A DNA stretch of 64,000 bases from Clostridia bacterium (GTDB lineage: Bacteria; Bacillota; Clostridia; Oscillospirales; Acutalibacteraceae), in the NCBI GenBank assembly GCA_017397845.1, contig JAFQHU010000003.1:124001-188000 (forward strand), in the 5' to 3' direction. Below, in pieces: positions 49,808-59,685 of this stretch. Numbering within the stretch: the first letter of the stretch is position 1; each line of letters starts with the position of its first letter. A model generated the notes under the pieces. It did not search any database. It had not been told where the DNA came from and was given only the letters and a program-made list of their open reading frames with translations. The position numbers and the translations under genes are program-made.

Positions 49808-50497
49808 TTAAGAATTGATTTCCTTATTATTTTGATTATTTTTCTTAGCACCTGTTAAAAATTTAACAACTACTTTGAAAATTAATCTGAACACCATTCC
49901 GACCGAAGAATTAATGATTTTTCTTACGCAAATTTTCATATCGCAGTAAAATTCACCTTCGGTTTTGTTAGCCAAAAAATCCGGCTCAACATTTATATCG
50001 TATTTATGTACGAGATTGTTTGAACAGATAAAACCCATTACCGGAAAAACTTTCTGGCAAATCTGACCGTATTTTATGGCAGTTGATGCGGAATCACCCG
50101 TACCCACGCTGATACTCAGGTCCAATCTGTCAAAAACAATACTTCTGAACAACTTGCCGCCATATGTGCTGAGAACCTTACCAAGATTTGAAATGACAGC
50201 CAGCATGCCGTCATGTCCGTTGGCTTTTATCATTTCAAGTATAGGATTCGGTTTTTTCTCTTTAGCTTCTTTTTCGGGTTTTGGTTCTTTGGGAGCTTTA
50301 GGTTCTTTAGGCTCTTTTTGCTTTTTTTCTTTTTTTGCACCCACAGGCAAGACATCAAATTTAAGGAAAAGATATCTAACCGTTACACGGATTTTATTAT
50401 CATAAGCAAGTGAAATTCTGACAGGTACCGAAAGCGCAGACCAGAAAAATAAAACTATTCCGAGCAATACCAATAAAAAAATCTGAAACCCTGTCAC
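49808..50497 (-). CDS. DUF2953 (YtfI-like) membrane protein
   Basis: A 229-residue protein with an N-terminal membrane helix (FLLVLLGIVLFFWSALSV), a Lys/Pro/Glu-rich linker (KKEKKQKEPKEPKAPKEP, about 55-80) and a DUF2953 region with SISVGTGDSASTA and a C-terminal hydrophobic stretch. The family always sits with ytfJ and is linked to sporulation by context only. Confidence 0.82.
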   Translation of the reverse strand: MTGFQIFLLVLLGIVLFFWSALSVPVRISLAYDNKIRVTVRYLFLKFDVLPVGAKKEKKQKEPKEPKAPKEPKPEKEAKEKKPNPILEMIKANGHDGMLAVISNLGKVLSTYGGKLFRSIVFDRLDLSISVGTGDSASTAIKYGQICQKVFPVMGFICSNNLVHKYDINVEPDFLANKTEGEFYCDMKICVRKIINSSVGMVFRLIFKVVVKFLTGAKKNNQNNKEINS

Positions 50498-50559
50498 ATT
50501 CTCACCCTTTCTAAATTCTTCCTATATATGTTACCTCAAAAAACAGATTTCGTCAACCG

Positions 50560-51126
50560 TTAAATCGAAATCTCTTCAACCTTTTCGTCATTTTTTTCCG
50601 ATTCTTCACTTTCGGTATCGTTTTTAGGTAAAGGAGGCAGTTCATCAAGCGAAGAAATGCAAAAACATCTCAAAAATCCGGGTGTTGTTCCGTATATAAG
50701 CGGTCTGCCCGGTAAATCAAGTCTGCCTTTTTCCTCTATCAATGATTTCTGACAAAGATTTGATATGACAGCCGTACAGTCAACACCTCTTATTTGTTCA
50801 ATGAAAGCTTTAGTAACAGGTTGATTATAAGCGATTATGGCAAGAACCTCAAAGGCTGCCGGAGAAAGCGGCGAATTCTTTTTTACTTCAATAACCTTTC
50901 TGATACTGTCGGCATACTCCTTTTTGGAGCAAAGTTGGTATTTGTCATCCAGCTTAAGGAGGCATATGCCTGAATCCTCCTTATTATATTTCGTTTTTAA
51001 AACAGTCATAGCTTCTTCGATAATTATCTCATCTGTACCGAATGCCTGCGAAATTTTGGAAATTTCAGTCGGTTCAGCTGTAGCAAACAAAACTGCTTCG
51101 AGCGTCGCTATAAGCTTTTTATCCAT
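50560..51126 (-). CDS. scpB: Segregation and condensation protein B
   Basis: A 188-residue winged-helix protein with ATLEAVLFATAEPTEI at the start and SPAAFEVLAIIAYNQPVTKAFIEQIRGVD in the middle, followed by GRPLIYGTTPGFLRCF and an acidic tail. ScpB dimers bind ScpA and SMC in the condensin complex. The start overlaps scpA by eight bases. Confidence 0.95.
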   Translation of the reverse strand: MDKKLIATLEAVLFATAEPTEISKISQAFGTDEIIIEEAMTVLKTKYNKEDSGICLLKLDDKYQLCSKKEYADSIRKVIEVKKNSPLSPAAFEVLAIIAYNQPVTKAFIEQIRGVDCTAVISNLCQKSLIEEKGRLDLPGRPLIYGTTPGFLRCFCISSLDELPPLPKNDTESEESEKNDEKVEEISI

Positions 51127-51907
51127 TTATTTCAACCTCCCCTTCTTTTGCAAAATCACTTTCTTCCTCAAAATCGCTGACAAAATCAGTATCGTTTATA
51201 TCCGTGTCTTCCGATATTGTGATATTAATCTGTCCGTTTTCATCATCAGCTTTGATTTTATTGGCTTTAATAAGTTCAAGAATAGCGAGAAAAGTAGCAA
51301 CCATCTCGGAACGTGAGGAAGCATCAGCGAAAAAATCCGTAAATCTGCGTTTCCCCCTGTTTCTGAACTTATGGTATATACCGCCTATTCTCGAAGCGAC
51401 TGAAACGATTTTCTTTGAAACTATAGCAGTAAAAGCTTCCATTGGCGGTGGGAGTTTCCTTTTGCTTTTTCCTACAGCCGACAAGTAAAAACGGATAAGC
51501 TCTTCGCTATCGTGCAATCTTTCATATTTTTTCTCGGATTCTATCTTCATTTGCTCGCGGTAAAAATAATCAAATCCGTCAGCTGTTTCTGCGATTTTAC
51601 ATGCCATTATTTTGCAGTCTCTGTATTCAATGAGTTCACCTGTTAACTCTTTTTTTAGCTCTTCAGCCTCATCATATACCGGTAAAAGAGAAACGGACTT
51701 TATATATACAAGTCTCGCCGCCATTTCGAGAAATTCACTGGCAATTTCCATATCAGCTTCTTTCATCTGACGGACATATTCTGTATATTGTTCGACAAGC
51801 TCGAAAATAGGAATATCGTTGATATTAAGTTTATGTTTGTTTATCAGATGCAAAAGAAGATCCATCGGTCCTTCAAAAACATCTATTTTATATTGAATTT
51901 TTTCCAT
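51119..51907 (-). CDS. scpA: Segregation and condensation protein A
   Basis: A 262-residue kleisin. The N-terminal part has YKIDVFEGPMDLLLHLINKHKLNINDIPI, the middle MAARLVYIKSVSLLP, and the C-terminal winged helix FLAILELIKANKI plus an acidic end. It bridges the SMC heads and ScpB. It follows the site-2 protease by 15 bases. Confidence 0.95.
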   Translation of the reverse strand: MEKIQYKIDVFEGPMDLLLHLINKHKLNINDIPIFELVEQYTEYVRQMKEADMEIASEFLEMAARLVYIKSVSLLPVYDEAEELKKELTGELIEYRDCKIMACKIAETADGFDYFYREQMKIESEKKYERLHDSEELIRFYLSAVGKSKRKLPPPMEAFTAIVSKKIVSVASRIGGIYHKFRNRGKRRFTDFFADASSRSEMVATFLAILELIKANKIKADDENGQINITISEDTDINDTDFVSDFEEESDFAKEGEVEING

Positions 51908-51922
51908 TTTTCACCTTGAAAA

Positions 51923-52594
51923 TCAGATGCCGAAGGGCAATGATGCGACATTGAAGATTAAATCAAACAAAAGACCTGAAAGTAAATTGATAGGTCCGTC
52001 AAGTACACCGAAAAACACAAGAGCAAGTACACCGTAAACGATATATCTTTCATACTGCATAATGGTGTAATAATATTTATCGGGAATTATCAGACTGAAA
52101 ATCCTCGATCCGTCGAGCGGCGGAATAGGAAGAAGATTGAATACAGCGAGAGAAATATTAATCTGTGCAGCGGTAATCATAAATACAGCCAAATAATAAA
52201 CAAAGCCACCTTCAGATAATCCCAATTTAACTTGCAAAAACAGACCGATAAACATAAATATAAAAGCCATTATTATGTTTGATACAGGACCCGCTAATGC
52301 CGTAAGGGCCATATAGGGCTTTCTTTTTTTGAAATTTCTTATGTTTACGGGTACAGCCTTTGCATAACCGAAACCGGCAAGTATAATCATAAGAGCACCT
52401 ATAGGATCAATATGCGCAAGCGGGTTTGCTGTCATTCTTCCTGAAAGTCTTGCCGTGTCGTCGCCGAGTCTGTGTGCTACATATGCGTGTGCAAACTCGT
52501 GAATCGGTAAAACACAAAAAATTACAAACACTCTTACCATAAGATTGATTATCAAATCAAAGGATAAACCGTCGCGTATCAAATCAAATATCAT
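51923..52594 (-). CDS. Site-2 protease family protein (YwhC-like M50)
   Basis: A 223-residue membrane protease with about six helices. The zinc motifs are LPIHEFAHAYVAHRLGD (HExxH near residue 33) and FNLLPIPPLDGSRIF (NPLPPLDG-like). This family often precedes scpA in Firmicutes, though a substrate is not known. It starts two bases before the prmC end, likely in one transcript. Confidence 0.9.
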   Translation of the reverse strand: MIFDLIRDGLSFDLIINLMVRVFVIFCVLPIHEFAHAYVAHRLGDDTARLSGRMTANPLAHIDPIGALMIILAGFGYAKAVPVNIRNFKKRKPYMALTALAGPVSNIIMAFIFMFIGLFLQVKLGLSEGGFVYYLAVFMITAAQINISLAVFNLLPIPPLDGSRIFSLIIPDKYYYTIMQYERYIVYGVLALVFFGVLDGPINLLSGLLFDLIFNVASLPFGI

Positions 52595-52596
52595 AT

Positions 52597-53448
52597 TTAA
52601 CGCCTCTTTCCTATAACAAATCGTTCTATGTTGTTGTAATCGTTTTTAATATATACATCAAAATTTTTTTCTTCGAGAATCGATTTGATGTCATTAGCCT
52701 GATCTTCTCCGCATTCAAAAGCAAACATGCCGTCAGGTTTAAGGTGTTCAGTCCACTTTTCGGCAAATAAGCGATAGAAATCAAGGCCGTCATCACCACC
52801 GTCAAGTGCAATCTCCGGTTCAAACAGCACTTCTGATTGGAGAGAAGATATTTCCGATGATTTTATATACGGCGGATTAGAAACTATTACATCAAACTGG
52901 GGTAATTGCTTAAATCTTTCGCTTAAAAATACATCTTCATTAATAAAAAACACTTTATCATTTCCGAGAATGCTTTTTATGTTTTCAAGGCAAACCTCCG
53001 CAGCTTCGGGAGATTTTTCTACCATTACAACAGTAGCATCTCCGATATATTTCTTTACGGTTATTCCGATGCAGCCGCTGCCGGTACATAAATCCGCAAT
53101 AACAGGTTCATTTTTATTTCTCAAGTAATTTATGACATACTCACATAAAATTTCCGTTTCCGGTCTCGGTATGAGGACACTGTCATTTACTTTAAATGTC
53201 GTTCCGTAAAAATCCCACTCACCAATTATGTACTGTACAGGTATTCCTTTTTCTCTCTTATCAATCATAGAACCGATAGTTTGAACTTCGTGGGAAGAAA
53301 GCTCCCGATTTTTGTTAATGAGAAAATCCGTTTCACTGAACGAAAGAACCTTTTTTAAAATAATTCTTACATCAATTTCAATGTTTTCAATATTTTTAAG
53401 TTTTTCAACGGAACTTTTATAAAGCTCATCTAATGTCATGCTGTTCAA
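52597..53448 (-). CDS. prmC: Release factor glutamine methyltransferase PrmC
   Basis: A 283-residue methyltransferase with an N-terminal helical domain (about 1-75), SAM loop IADLCTGSGCIGITV and the catalytic NPPY motif in VSNPPYIKSSE. It methylates the GGQ glutamine of peptide release factors. Its start overlaps the DUF1385 gene by four bases; this pair is conserved in clostridia. Confidence 0.96.
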   Translation of the reverse strand: MNSMTLDELYKSSVEKLKNIENIEIDVRIILKKVLSFSETDFLINKNRELSSHEVQTIGSMIDKREKGIPVQYIIGEWDFYGTTFKVNDSVLIPRPETEILCEYVINYLRNKNEPVIADLCTGSGCIGITVKKYIGDATVVMVEKSPEAAEVCLENIKSILGNDKVFFINEDVFLSERFKQLPQFDVIVSNPPYIKSSEISSLQSEVLFEPEIALDGGDDGLDFYRLFAEKWTEHLKPDGMFAFECGEDQANDIKSILEEKNFDVYIKNDYNNIERFVIGKRR

Positions 53449-54416
53449 TCCTCGTCATCGTATGAAACCGCTTTGAAAGCCGTTAGTGCAACCTCAATCA
53501 TTTCATCATCAGGCTCTTTTGTTGTAAGTCTTTGCATCCAAAGTCCGGGAGCAGCTAAAATTTTAACGAAAATATTGTCATGCTTACCTGCGTATCTTAT
53601 GAATTCATAACTGATGCCTGTGATAAGCGGAAGAATGAGCAGCTTAATCGCCATCCAAATAAGTGTATGATTGCGCAGATAAGGAAAAGCAACGGAAATA
53701 GCTGAAGATAAAACGACACTGATGATAATAATCACAAAGATAAAGCTTGTTCCGCATCTTGGGTGAAACCTTGACATTTTTTTGATGTTTTCAACAGTCA
53801 GCTCCAACCCTTTCTCATAGCAAAATATCGTTTTATGCTCAGCACCATGGTACATAAAAGTACGTCTGATGTCCTTCATAAATGAAACGAGAGCAATATA
53901 TGCAACAAATATTCCCATTCTTATTATTCCTTCAAATAAGGCTCTGAAATTATTGAGAGTCTCACCTGAAAGCTTATTTATAAAATCCACAATTATTGTA
54001 GGAAGATAAAAGAAAAGAACGAAAGCTAAACCCACTCCCAAAACCGAAGCAATAGCAGTTATGATTCCCATAACCTTCTTATTGATGTGTTCATTAAGCC
54101 ATTTGTCGAGCTTAGAGGGATTTTCCTCTTCTTCGATATCCTCAAGACCTGATTTTTCAGCTGATATCATAAGACATTTATAGCCGAACATCATCGATTC
54201 AATATAATTAACGATTCCGCGTATGAGAGGCCATCCCAAAAACTTAATTTTATCTTTTATATGCTTAACTTCGAGTTCTTCCGTGTCAATTGTGCCGTCC
54301 GGAGTTCGGACTGATATGGCAGCCTTACCTTTTGGGTGCATCATCATGATTCCTTCTATGAGTGCCTGACCGCCCACAGCTGTTTTACGTACGACCTGTT
54401 CATTTTCTTTTTTCAC
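53445..54416 (-). CDS. DUF1385 membrane protein
   Basis: A 323-residue protein from GTG 54416, with AAGGAGG upstream. The DUF1385 start VGGQALIEGIMMM is followed by three to four helices (GIITAIASVLGVGLAFVLFFYLP, IFVAYIALVSFMKD, FIFVIIIISVVLSSAI), the block MYHGAEHKTIFCYEKG and the Cys/His-rich RFHPRCGTSF. The function is unknown; it is conserved beside prmC and near rpmE in clostridia. Confidence 0.9.
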   Translation of the reverse strand: MKKENEQVVRKTAVGGQALIEGIMMMHPKGKAAISVRTPDGTIDTEELEVKHIKDKIKFLGWPLIRGIVNYIESMMFGYKCLMISAEKSGLEDIEEEENPSKLDKWLNEHINKKVMGIITAIASVLGVGLAFVLFFYLPTIIVDFINKLSGETLNNFRALFEGIIRMGIFVAYIALVSFMKDIRRTFMYHGAEHKTIFCYEKGLELTVENIKKMSRFHPRCGTSFIFVIIIISVVLSSAISVAFPYLRNHTLIWMAIKLLILPLITGISYEFIRYAGKHDNIFVKILAAPGLWMQRLTTKEPDDEMIEVALTAFKAVSYDDED

Positions 54417-54429
54417 GTTTATTCCTCCT

Positions 54430-55938
54430 TTATTCCAAAATTCTTTCAATTACTGATAAGTCAAGTTTATCATATTTTTTAATAAATGAATAAAACTTTT
54501 CGGCGATTCTTTTGTTTCCGCCCAAAACATCACTCTCGATATTCAACGGCATGATCGGATCATGAACACTGAGGCGAAGCAAAAGCCAACCTTTTGTTTT
54601 TTCATCGTCGAAATAAATACGTATGCCTTCATAATTATCATCAGCTATGCGCCAATCATCGTTTGATTCGGCGTATTTCTCTAACTCTTCTATAACCTTC
54701 AACCCGTATTTTTTGAAATCATTTTCATTGATTTTAAATCGTATTTCCAAAGCCTCAGCAGGTTCTTTCAGTGAAGAAATAAGAGAATCGAGTTTTTTAC
54801 CTTCCTTGCCGAGCTGTGCCATTTTGATAACGATTTTAGTAACCAGATAAGCTCCGTCATCGAGATAGAAGTTTTCTTTAAAGGCAGCATGACCTGATGT
54901 TTCCATAGCAAGCGGACATAATACCCCGCTTTTTTCAAGTTCAAGCTGTTTGTTAATTACATTTCTGTAACCACGTCTGAATCTCATATGGACACCGCCA
55001 AGCTCTTTACAGATAAAATCCGTAAGCCCGGTAGAAGTAACGCTGTCGGTAACAATAGTGCCGCCTTTGCAGTTTTCGAGAGCGATAAGCGATGCGAGAG
55101 CAACCAAACGGTTACGGTTGATTTCTTTGCCGTTTTCATCGACACACCCTGCTCTGTCAACATCTGTATCGAATATGATTCCCAAATCCGCTTTATTGTT
55201 AACAGTAGCATTACAAACGGATTTCATGGCATCTTTATTTTCAGGGTTCGGTATGTGATTAGGAAACATACCGTCTTTGTCAAGAAACTGACTTCCTGTT
55301 ATATCTGCACCTAAAGGTGCAAGAACATCGGTAGCGTAAAAGCCTCCTACACCGTTTCCGGCATCAACTACTATCTTAAAGCCTTCGAGAGGTTTGTCAT
55401 AGTTTTCGGAGGAATTAACGCCTTCTTTGATCATATTTTTAAGTCTTTCGGCATAAACAGACATGTAATCAGCGCTTATTATACATGGATTTGTGTTTTT
55501 ACATTCAAAGGGCATTTCCGCAAGTATAAGAATTCTTTCGATATCCTCAGGATTGAGTCCGCCGTCTGCTGTGAAAAATTTAAGACCGTTTTTATCGTAA
55601 GGATGATGGCTGGCGGTGATTTGCACGGAAGCTATGCAACCGGCATCTACCGTTGTCATAAACATAGCGGGAGTGGATGCAAATGAGCAATCATATATTT
55701 CCTTATCAAACTGAGCCAGACCATTTATAACCTGCTTTTTAATTCTTTCTGCTGAAATTCTCGAATCATGTCCGACAGCGATTCTTTTACCGTTATAGCC
55801 TTTTTCTTCGAGCCATTTACAGAATGCAACAGTTATTTTAAATACAACCTCATCTGTGAGCTCGATGTCCGAATTCGCGGTTGTTACAGCAGTTCCTCGT
55901 ATATCGGAGCCGCTTTTGAGAGAAAGATAAGAATTCAT
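54430..55938 (-). CDS. Phosphomannomutase/phosphoglucomutase family protein
   Basis: A 502-residue alpha-D-phosphohexomutase. The active-site phosphoserine loop is ITASHHPYDKNGLKF, the metal loop DTDVDRAG, the sugar loop METSGHAAFKE, and a C-terminal phosphate-binding domain. It interconverts sugar 1- and 6-phosphates for wall or polysaccharide precursors. The sugar preference is not visible. ATG has AAGGAG upstream. Confidence 0.9.
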   Translation of the reverse strand: MNSYLSLKSGSDIRGTAVTTANSDIELTDEVVFKITVAFCKWLEEKGYNGKRIAVGHDSRISAERIKKQVINGLAQFDKEIYDCSFASTPAMFMTTVDAGCIASVQITASHHPYDKNGLKFFTADGGLNPEDIERILILAEMPFECKNTNPCIISADYMSVYAERLKNMIKEGVNSSENYDKPLEGFKIVVDAGNGVGGFYATDVLAPLGADITGSQFLDKDGMFPNHIPNPENKDAMKSVCNATVNNKADLGIIFDTDVDRAGCVDENGKEINRNRLVALASLIALENCKGGTIVTDSVTSTGLTDFICKELGGVHMRFRRGYRNVINKQLELEKSGVLCPLAMETSGHAAFKENFYLDDGAYLVTKIVIKMAQLGKEGKKLDSLISSLKEPAEALEIRFKINENDFKKYGLKVIEELEKYAESNDDWRIADDNYEGIRIYFDDEKTKGWLLLRLSVHDPIMPLNIESDVLGGNKRIAEKFYSFIKKYDKLDLSVIERILE

Positions 55939-55939
55939 A

Positions 55940-56638
55940 TTATTCTCCTTTTCGGTATATTTCTTCAGTTACCTTGAGTAAAAATTTATACATAGGTGTA
56001 AAAGCTCTTAAAGCATATATAAGTTCTTCTTCTATTTTTCCGTCAAAGAGCTTTGACATATCTGTTCCTGTATAAGAAAAGAGAAAATAGCGGGAATTAT
56101 AAAAATTCCTTATATCTTCATCGATGTTTTCTGCTCCCGGTTTATTTTTTTTGAAAGAATCAATAAAAGGCACCGCACCGACAATATCCATCTGACGCAA
56201 AGCATACCTGAATTCATCCGTATTTTCTGAAAGTATTTGGCGGAAAATTTCAAGATCCGACGGCTGTGCATGAAACAGACCGACACCGTACGTGTAACGG
56301 TCGGGGAAAACCTCAATCCACATACAGGGCATAAAACGCCACTCATGCTTATTCCTCATAAACATACACCATACATTTGAACGGTACATTTCTTTGTTTT
56401 TTGAATAACGGGTGTCTCTTCTTATTCTTGACACCATTTTAGTTGGAATAAGCACCATTTTATCATCAATTGCAATAAGTTCATCACTTAAATCCAAAGC
56501 AAGCTGACGCATCGGCGTAATGATTTTTCTTTTTATATCTTCTTTAACAGTCTCATAAAAATCCTTACTGTCGTTGAATTTATTAAGCTCTAAAAGCATA
56601 AATCCGTCCGGGTCGAAGCCCTTAAAATTTTTGTTCAT
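55940..56638 (-). CDS. DUF2461 family protein
   Basis: A 232-residue soluble protein with the TIGR02453/DUF2461 blocks (RIRRDTRYSKNKEMYRSNVWCMFMRNKHEW and GLFHAQPSDLEIFRQ). The family has no assigned function. It follows the lyase gene by two bases and precedes the mutase by one, so it belongs to the same operon. Confidence 0.82.
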   Translation of the reverse strand: MNKNFKGFDPDGFMLLELNKFNDSKDFYETVKEDIKRKIITPMRQLALDLSDELIAIDDKMVLIPTKMVSRIRRDTRYSKNKEMYRSNVWCMFMRNKHEWRFMPCMWIEVFPDRYTYGVGLFHAQPSDLEIFRQILSENTDEFRYALRQMDIVGAVPFIDSFKKNKPGAENIDEDIRNFYNSRYFLFSYTGTDMSKLFDGKIEEELIYALRAFTPMYKFLLKVTEEIYRKGE

Positions 56639-56640
56639 TT

Positions 56641-57903
56641 TTATTCTCCGATACCGTTAACCTTAAGAACTTCCTGTGCCGCAAACATAACTGCAACCTT
56701 TGCACTATGGAAATTCAGGCCGCCCTGCAGCCATACTGCATAAGGTTCACGCAAAGGTGCATCAGCCGAAAGTTCGATGGAGGAACCTAATGTGAATGCA
56801 CCGGCAGACATAATTACCTTGCTGTCATAGCCGGGCATTTCCCAAGGCTCAGGCGTAACAAAAGAATCAACAGGAGCCCCCTTCTGAAGACCTTGGCAAA
56901 ATGCAATAAGATTTTTCTCTTCACGCAGTCTTACAGCCTGAATAATATCATGTCTCGTTTCACCTACAGCCGGTGTAGGATCAAAACCCATAAGTGAAAA
57001 CAATGCAGAAGTGAAAGCTGCAGTTTTAAGTGCCTCACCGACAACATGAGGACCGTTAAATATTCCCATAAATAAATCTCTGCTTTGACCGAGTGTAGCA
57101 CCAACCTCTTTGCCGAGTCCCGGAGTGGTCAATCTGTAAGCACAAAGATCGATACATTCCTTTTTACCGGCAATATAACCGCCGGTTTTGGCGATTCCGC
57201 CTCCTGGATTTTTTATAAGAGAGCCGGCAATAATGTCCGCTCCCACATCTGTCGGTTCGATCCGTTCAGTCCATTCACCGTAACAGTTATCAACCATTAC
57301 GACAGCATCACCGTGTTTCTTTGTTATATCAACAACCTTTTTGATTTCTGCTACAGAAAGGGAGGGACGTAGCTTATAACCTCTCGAACGCTGAATGTAA
57401 ACCATTTTCACATTACCCATTTTGACGCGCTCTTCTATTGCTTCATAATCCAATTTGTTATCTTTAAGTTCGATTTCTTCGTATTTTACACCGTAATCAG
57501 CCAATGAGCCCATGTTTTTATCGTTTTTAGAAATACCTATAACAGGCTGAATAGTGTCATACGGTCTGCCTGAAACACAAAGCATAGTGTCACCGGGACG
57601 GAGAATTCCGAACAAAGCAACTGTAAGTGTGTGTGTGCCGCAAGTAAAATTATGTCTGACTATAGCATCTTCTGCACCGACTGCCTGAGCGAATACACGA
57701 TCGATTATTTCTCTGCCTCGGTCACCGTAGCCGTAGCCGGTGCTTTCAGCAAAAATATTTTCACTTACGCCGTTGTCAATAAATGCTTTAAGCATCTTTT
57801 GTTGGTTGTATTCGGTAATCGAATCAATTGCTTCAAATTCTGTTTTTGCTGTTTTGAGAGCCTTTTCAGACAACTCACAAACCTTATTACTAAAAGTAAA
57901 CAT
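56641..57903 (-). CDS. Aluminium-resistance/methionine gamma-lyase-like PLP enzyme
   Basis: A 420-residue fold-type I PLP protein of the PF06838 family. It has RHNFTCGTHTLTVALFGILRPGD, the PLP Asp region MVDNCYGEW and the Schiff-base lysine in SLIKNPGGGIAKTGGYIAG. Family members are named for aluminium resistance or for methionine gamma-lyase similarity; the real substrate is unclear. It is linked with the neighbouring acetyltransferase gene by two bases. Confidence 0.88.
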   Translation of the reverse strand: MFTFSNKVCELSEKALKTAKTEFEAIDSITEYNQQKMLKAFIDNGVSENIFAESTGYGYGDRGREIIDRVFAQAVGAEDAIVRHNFTCGTHTLTVALFGILRPGDTMLCVSGRPYDTIQPVIGISKNDKNMGSLADYGVKYEEIELKDNKLDYEAIEERVKMGNVKMVYIQRSRGYKLRPSLSVAEIKKVVDITKKHGDAVVMVDNCYGEWTERIEPTDVGADIIAGSLIKNPGGGIAKTGGYIAGKKECIDLCAYRLTTPGLGKEVGATLGQSRDLFMGIFNGPHVVGEALKTAAFTSALFSLMGFDPTPAVGETRHDIIQAVRLREEKNLIAFCQGLQKGAPVDSFVTPEPWEMPGYDSKVIMSAGAFTLGSSIELSADAPLREPYAVWLQGGLNFHSAKVAVMFAAQEVLKVNGIGE

Positions 57904-57905
57904 TT

Positions 57906-58679
57906 TTACTTCCTTTCAATAAATGATATATTTTCCTTAAATTCAAATCCGATGTGTTCGTAGAAGCCTTCAGCACTTTCATTCAGCGCAATAAGATATG
58001 CCTTTTTATTTTCGGTGTGCAGCTCCATCGCGACCGATAAAACTGTTTTTTTACCTACTCCGTTATTGCGCCCCTTCGGAGAGCATACGACACCGCTTAT
58101 CATGGCCGAATTTTTTGTTTCGGCGGAAGTAAGTGCACAAGAATATAATTCTCCGTCTTCCGTACAACCCTTTATTCTGGCTAATCCCCTTCTTTTACGG
58201 TATGTAAAATCAGAGAGAAAAGAAAGATACGCCTCCGCAGTGTTTTCGAAAGAACCGGAAATATGCTCAGAAATAAGCGAATAGCAATCTTTGTAATATT
58301 CCTCAGTGAGGTCTCCGAAAGTGTCTCCTTCGTATTTGCCTGAATAAACATATCCTTTTTTCGTAACGCAATCGGTATATCCTAATTCCTCTGCTGCAGA
58401 ATAAGCACAGCAGAGCTGCCTGTAACCAATCATTTCAAGAAAAAGCTTAATATCTTCTGTGTATTTACCACAGCAACCGACAAAAGTTATGCTGTCTTCA
58501 AATTTGCATATTATTCCGTATAATCTGTCTGTATCCGTACACTTCCATGCCGAGAGAAAATCTCTTTCAAGTCCGTAAGCATTTATCTGGCACATTACCT
58601 TTGTTCCGAGAATTTTGTCTCTGCAAAAATCCGAAATCAAAGGTATATCCACATGTTCAACTGATTTTATCCTGAGCAT
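57906..58679 (-). CDS. GNAT acetyltransferase (two-part)
   Basis: A 257-residue protein whose C-terminal half (about 155-255) is a GNAT domain with the acetyl-CoA loop VVCSPKGRNNGVGKKT and NESAEGFYEHIGFEFKE. The N-terminal half (about 1-140) is a degenerate domain of similar form with no loop. Substrate unknown. The start overlaps the M42 peptidase end by 23 bases. Confidence 0.75.
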   Translation of the reverse strand: MLRIKSVEHVDIPLISDFCRDKILGTKVMCQINAYGLERDFLSAWKCTDTDRLYGIICKFEDSITFVGCCGKYTEDIKLFLEMIGYRQLCCAYSAAEELGYTDCVTKKGYVYSGKYEGDTFGDLTEEYYKDCYSLISEHISGSFENTAEAYLSFLSDFTYRKRRGLARIKGCTEDGELYSCALTSAETKNSAMISGVVCSPKGRNNGVGKKTVLSVAMELHTENKKAYLIALNESAEGFYEHIGFEFKENISFIERK

Positions 58680-59685
58680 AGTTTTCGGCTAATAAGACAG
58701 CAAGCTCATAACAAGATTTCATATCTTCCCTATCAGCTACAGAGGTAGCTGAATGAATATATCTGCATGGAAGCGAAACGGCAATTGTATAAATACCGCC
58801 GTTGCTTTTGTGGATTGCACCTGCATCGTTCCCGCCTGCAACAGTAGTCTTTGTTTGTATTTTAATATTATTATCCTTTGCGAGCTTAAAAGCACCCTTA
58901 AACATATCACGGTTATAAAGAGTTGATCTGTCCATAAAGGATACAACTGCACCTTCACCCTGTCTGCAAACACTGTCTGCGCCGTCGACAAAGGCTACAT
59001 CAGCAGCAGTGGTTGCCTCAAGAACAATGGCATAATCAGGTTTTACACTGAAAGCCGCTGCTGACGCACCCCGGCAACCGACTTCCTCCTGAACAAGAAA
59101 AGCAAAATAAGTGTCAAATTCAAGCTCGGAATCAATCATTTTGAGCATAATTGCACAACCGAACCGATCGTCGATTGCCTTGGCTTTAATTTTATTTTTA
59201 CCAAAGCTGACAAAATCTGAAGAAAAATGCACACTGTCGCCTATTTCAATACACTTTTCAGCATCTTCTTTATCCTTTGCTCCGATATCTATATAAAGCT
59301 TATCGAGTTTGGGAGCCGTTGTCTCTTCGTCTCCGTGGCAAAGATGGATGGCTTTACTTCCGATAACGCCCTTAACACCGTTTTCACCGACAGTTACGAT
59401 GTTTCCGAGCGTAACCTTACTGTCAACTCCACCTACGTTGGTGAATTTAAGAAATCCGTTATCACAAATATAAGTTACGATATAACCGACTTCGTCCATA
59501 TGAGCGGAAAGCATAACCTTCTTTTTAGCTTCATTTCTGCCTTTTTTTAATGCTATCACATTACCCATAGGGTCAATATTATATTCACATTTATCTTTTA
59601 TTTTAGAAATGATATATTCTCTGACTTTATCCTCTCTGCCGGAAATTCCGTCAATAAGGCATAGCTCCTTTAAATAATCAATCAC
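58657..59685 (-). CDS. M42 family glutamyl/leucyl aminopeptidase (copy 1)
   Basis: A 342-residue peptidase. The zinc ligands appear in MLSAHMDEVGYIV (H, D), KAIDDRFGCAIML (D), VQEEVGCRGA (EE) and the C-terminal CRYIHSATSV (H). GTG 59685 with GGAGG nine bases upstream is the start; a longer frame runs into the upstream gene. M42 enzymes form tetrahedral complexes that cut short peptides. A paralogue lies directly upstream, overlapping by eight bases. Confidence 0.9.
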   Translation of the reverse strand: MIDYLKELCLIDGISGREDKVREYIISKIKDKCEYNIDPMGNVIALKKGRNEAKKKVMLSAHMDEVGYIVTYICDNGFLKFTNVGGVDSKVTLGNIVTVGENGVKGVIGSKAIHLCHGDEETTAPKLDKLYIDIGAKDKEDAEKCIEIGDSVHFSSDFVSFGKNKIKAKAIDDRFGCAIMLKMIDSELEFDTYFAFLVQEEVGCRGASAAAFSVKPDYAIVLEATTAADVAFVDGADSVCRQGEGAVVSFMDRSTLYNRDMFKGAFKLAKDNNIKIQTKTTVAGGNDAGAIHKSNGGIYTIAVSLPCRYIHSATSVADREDMKSCYELAVLLAENYAQDKIS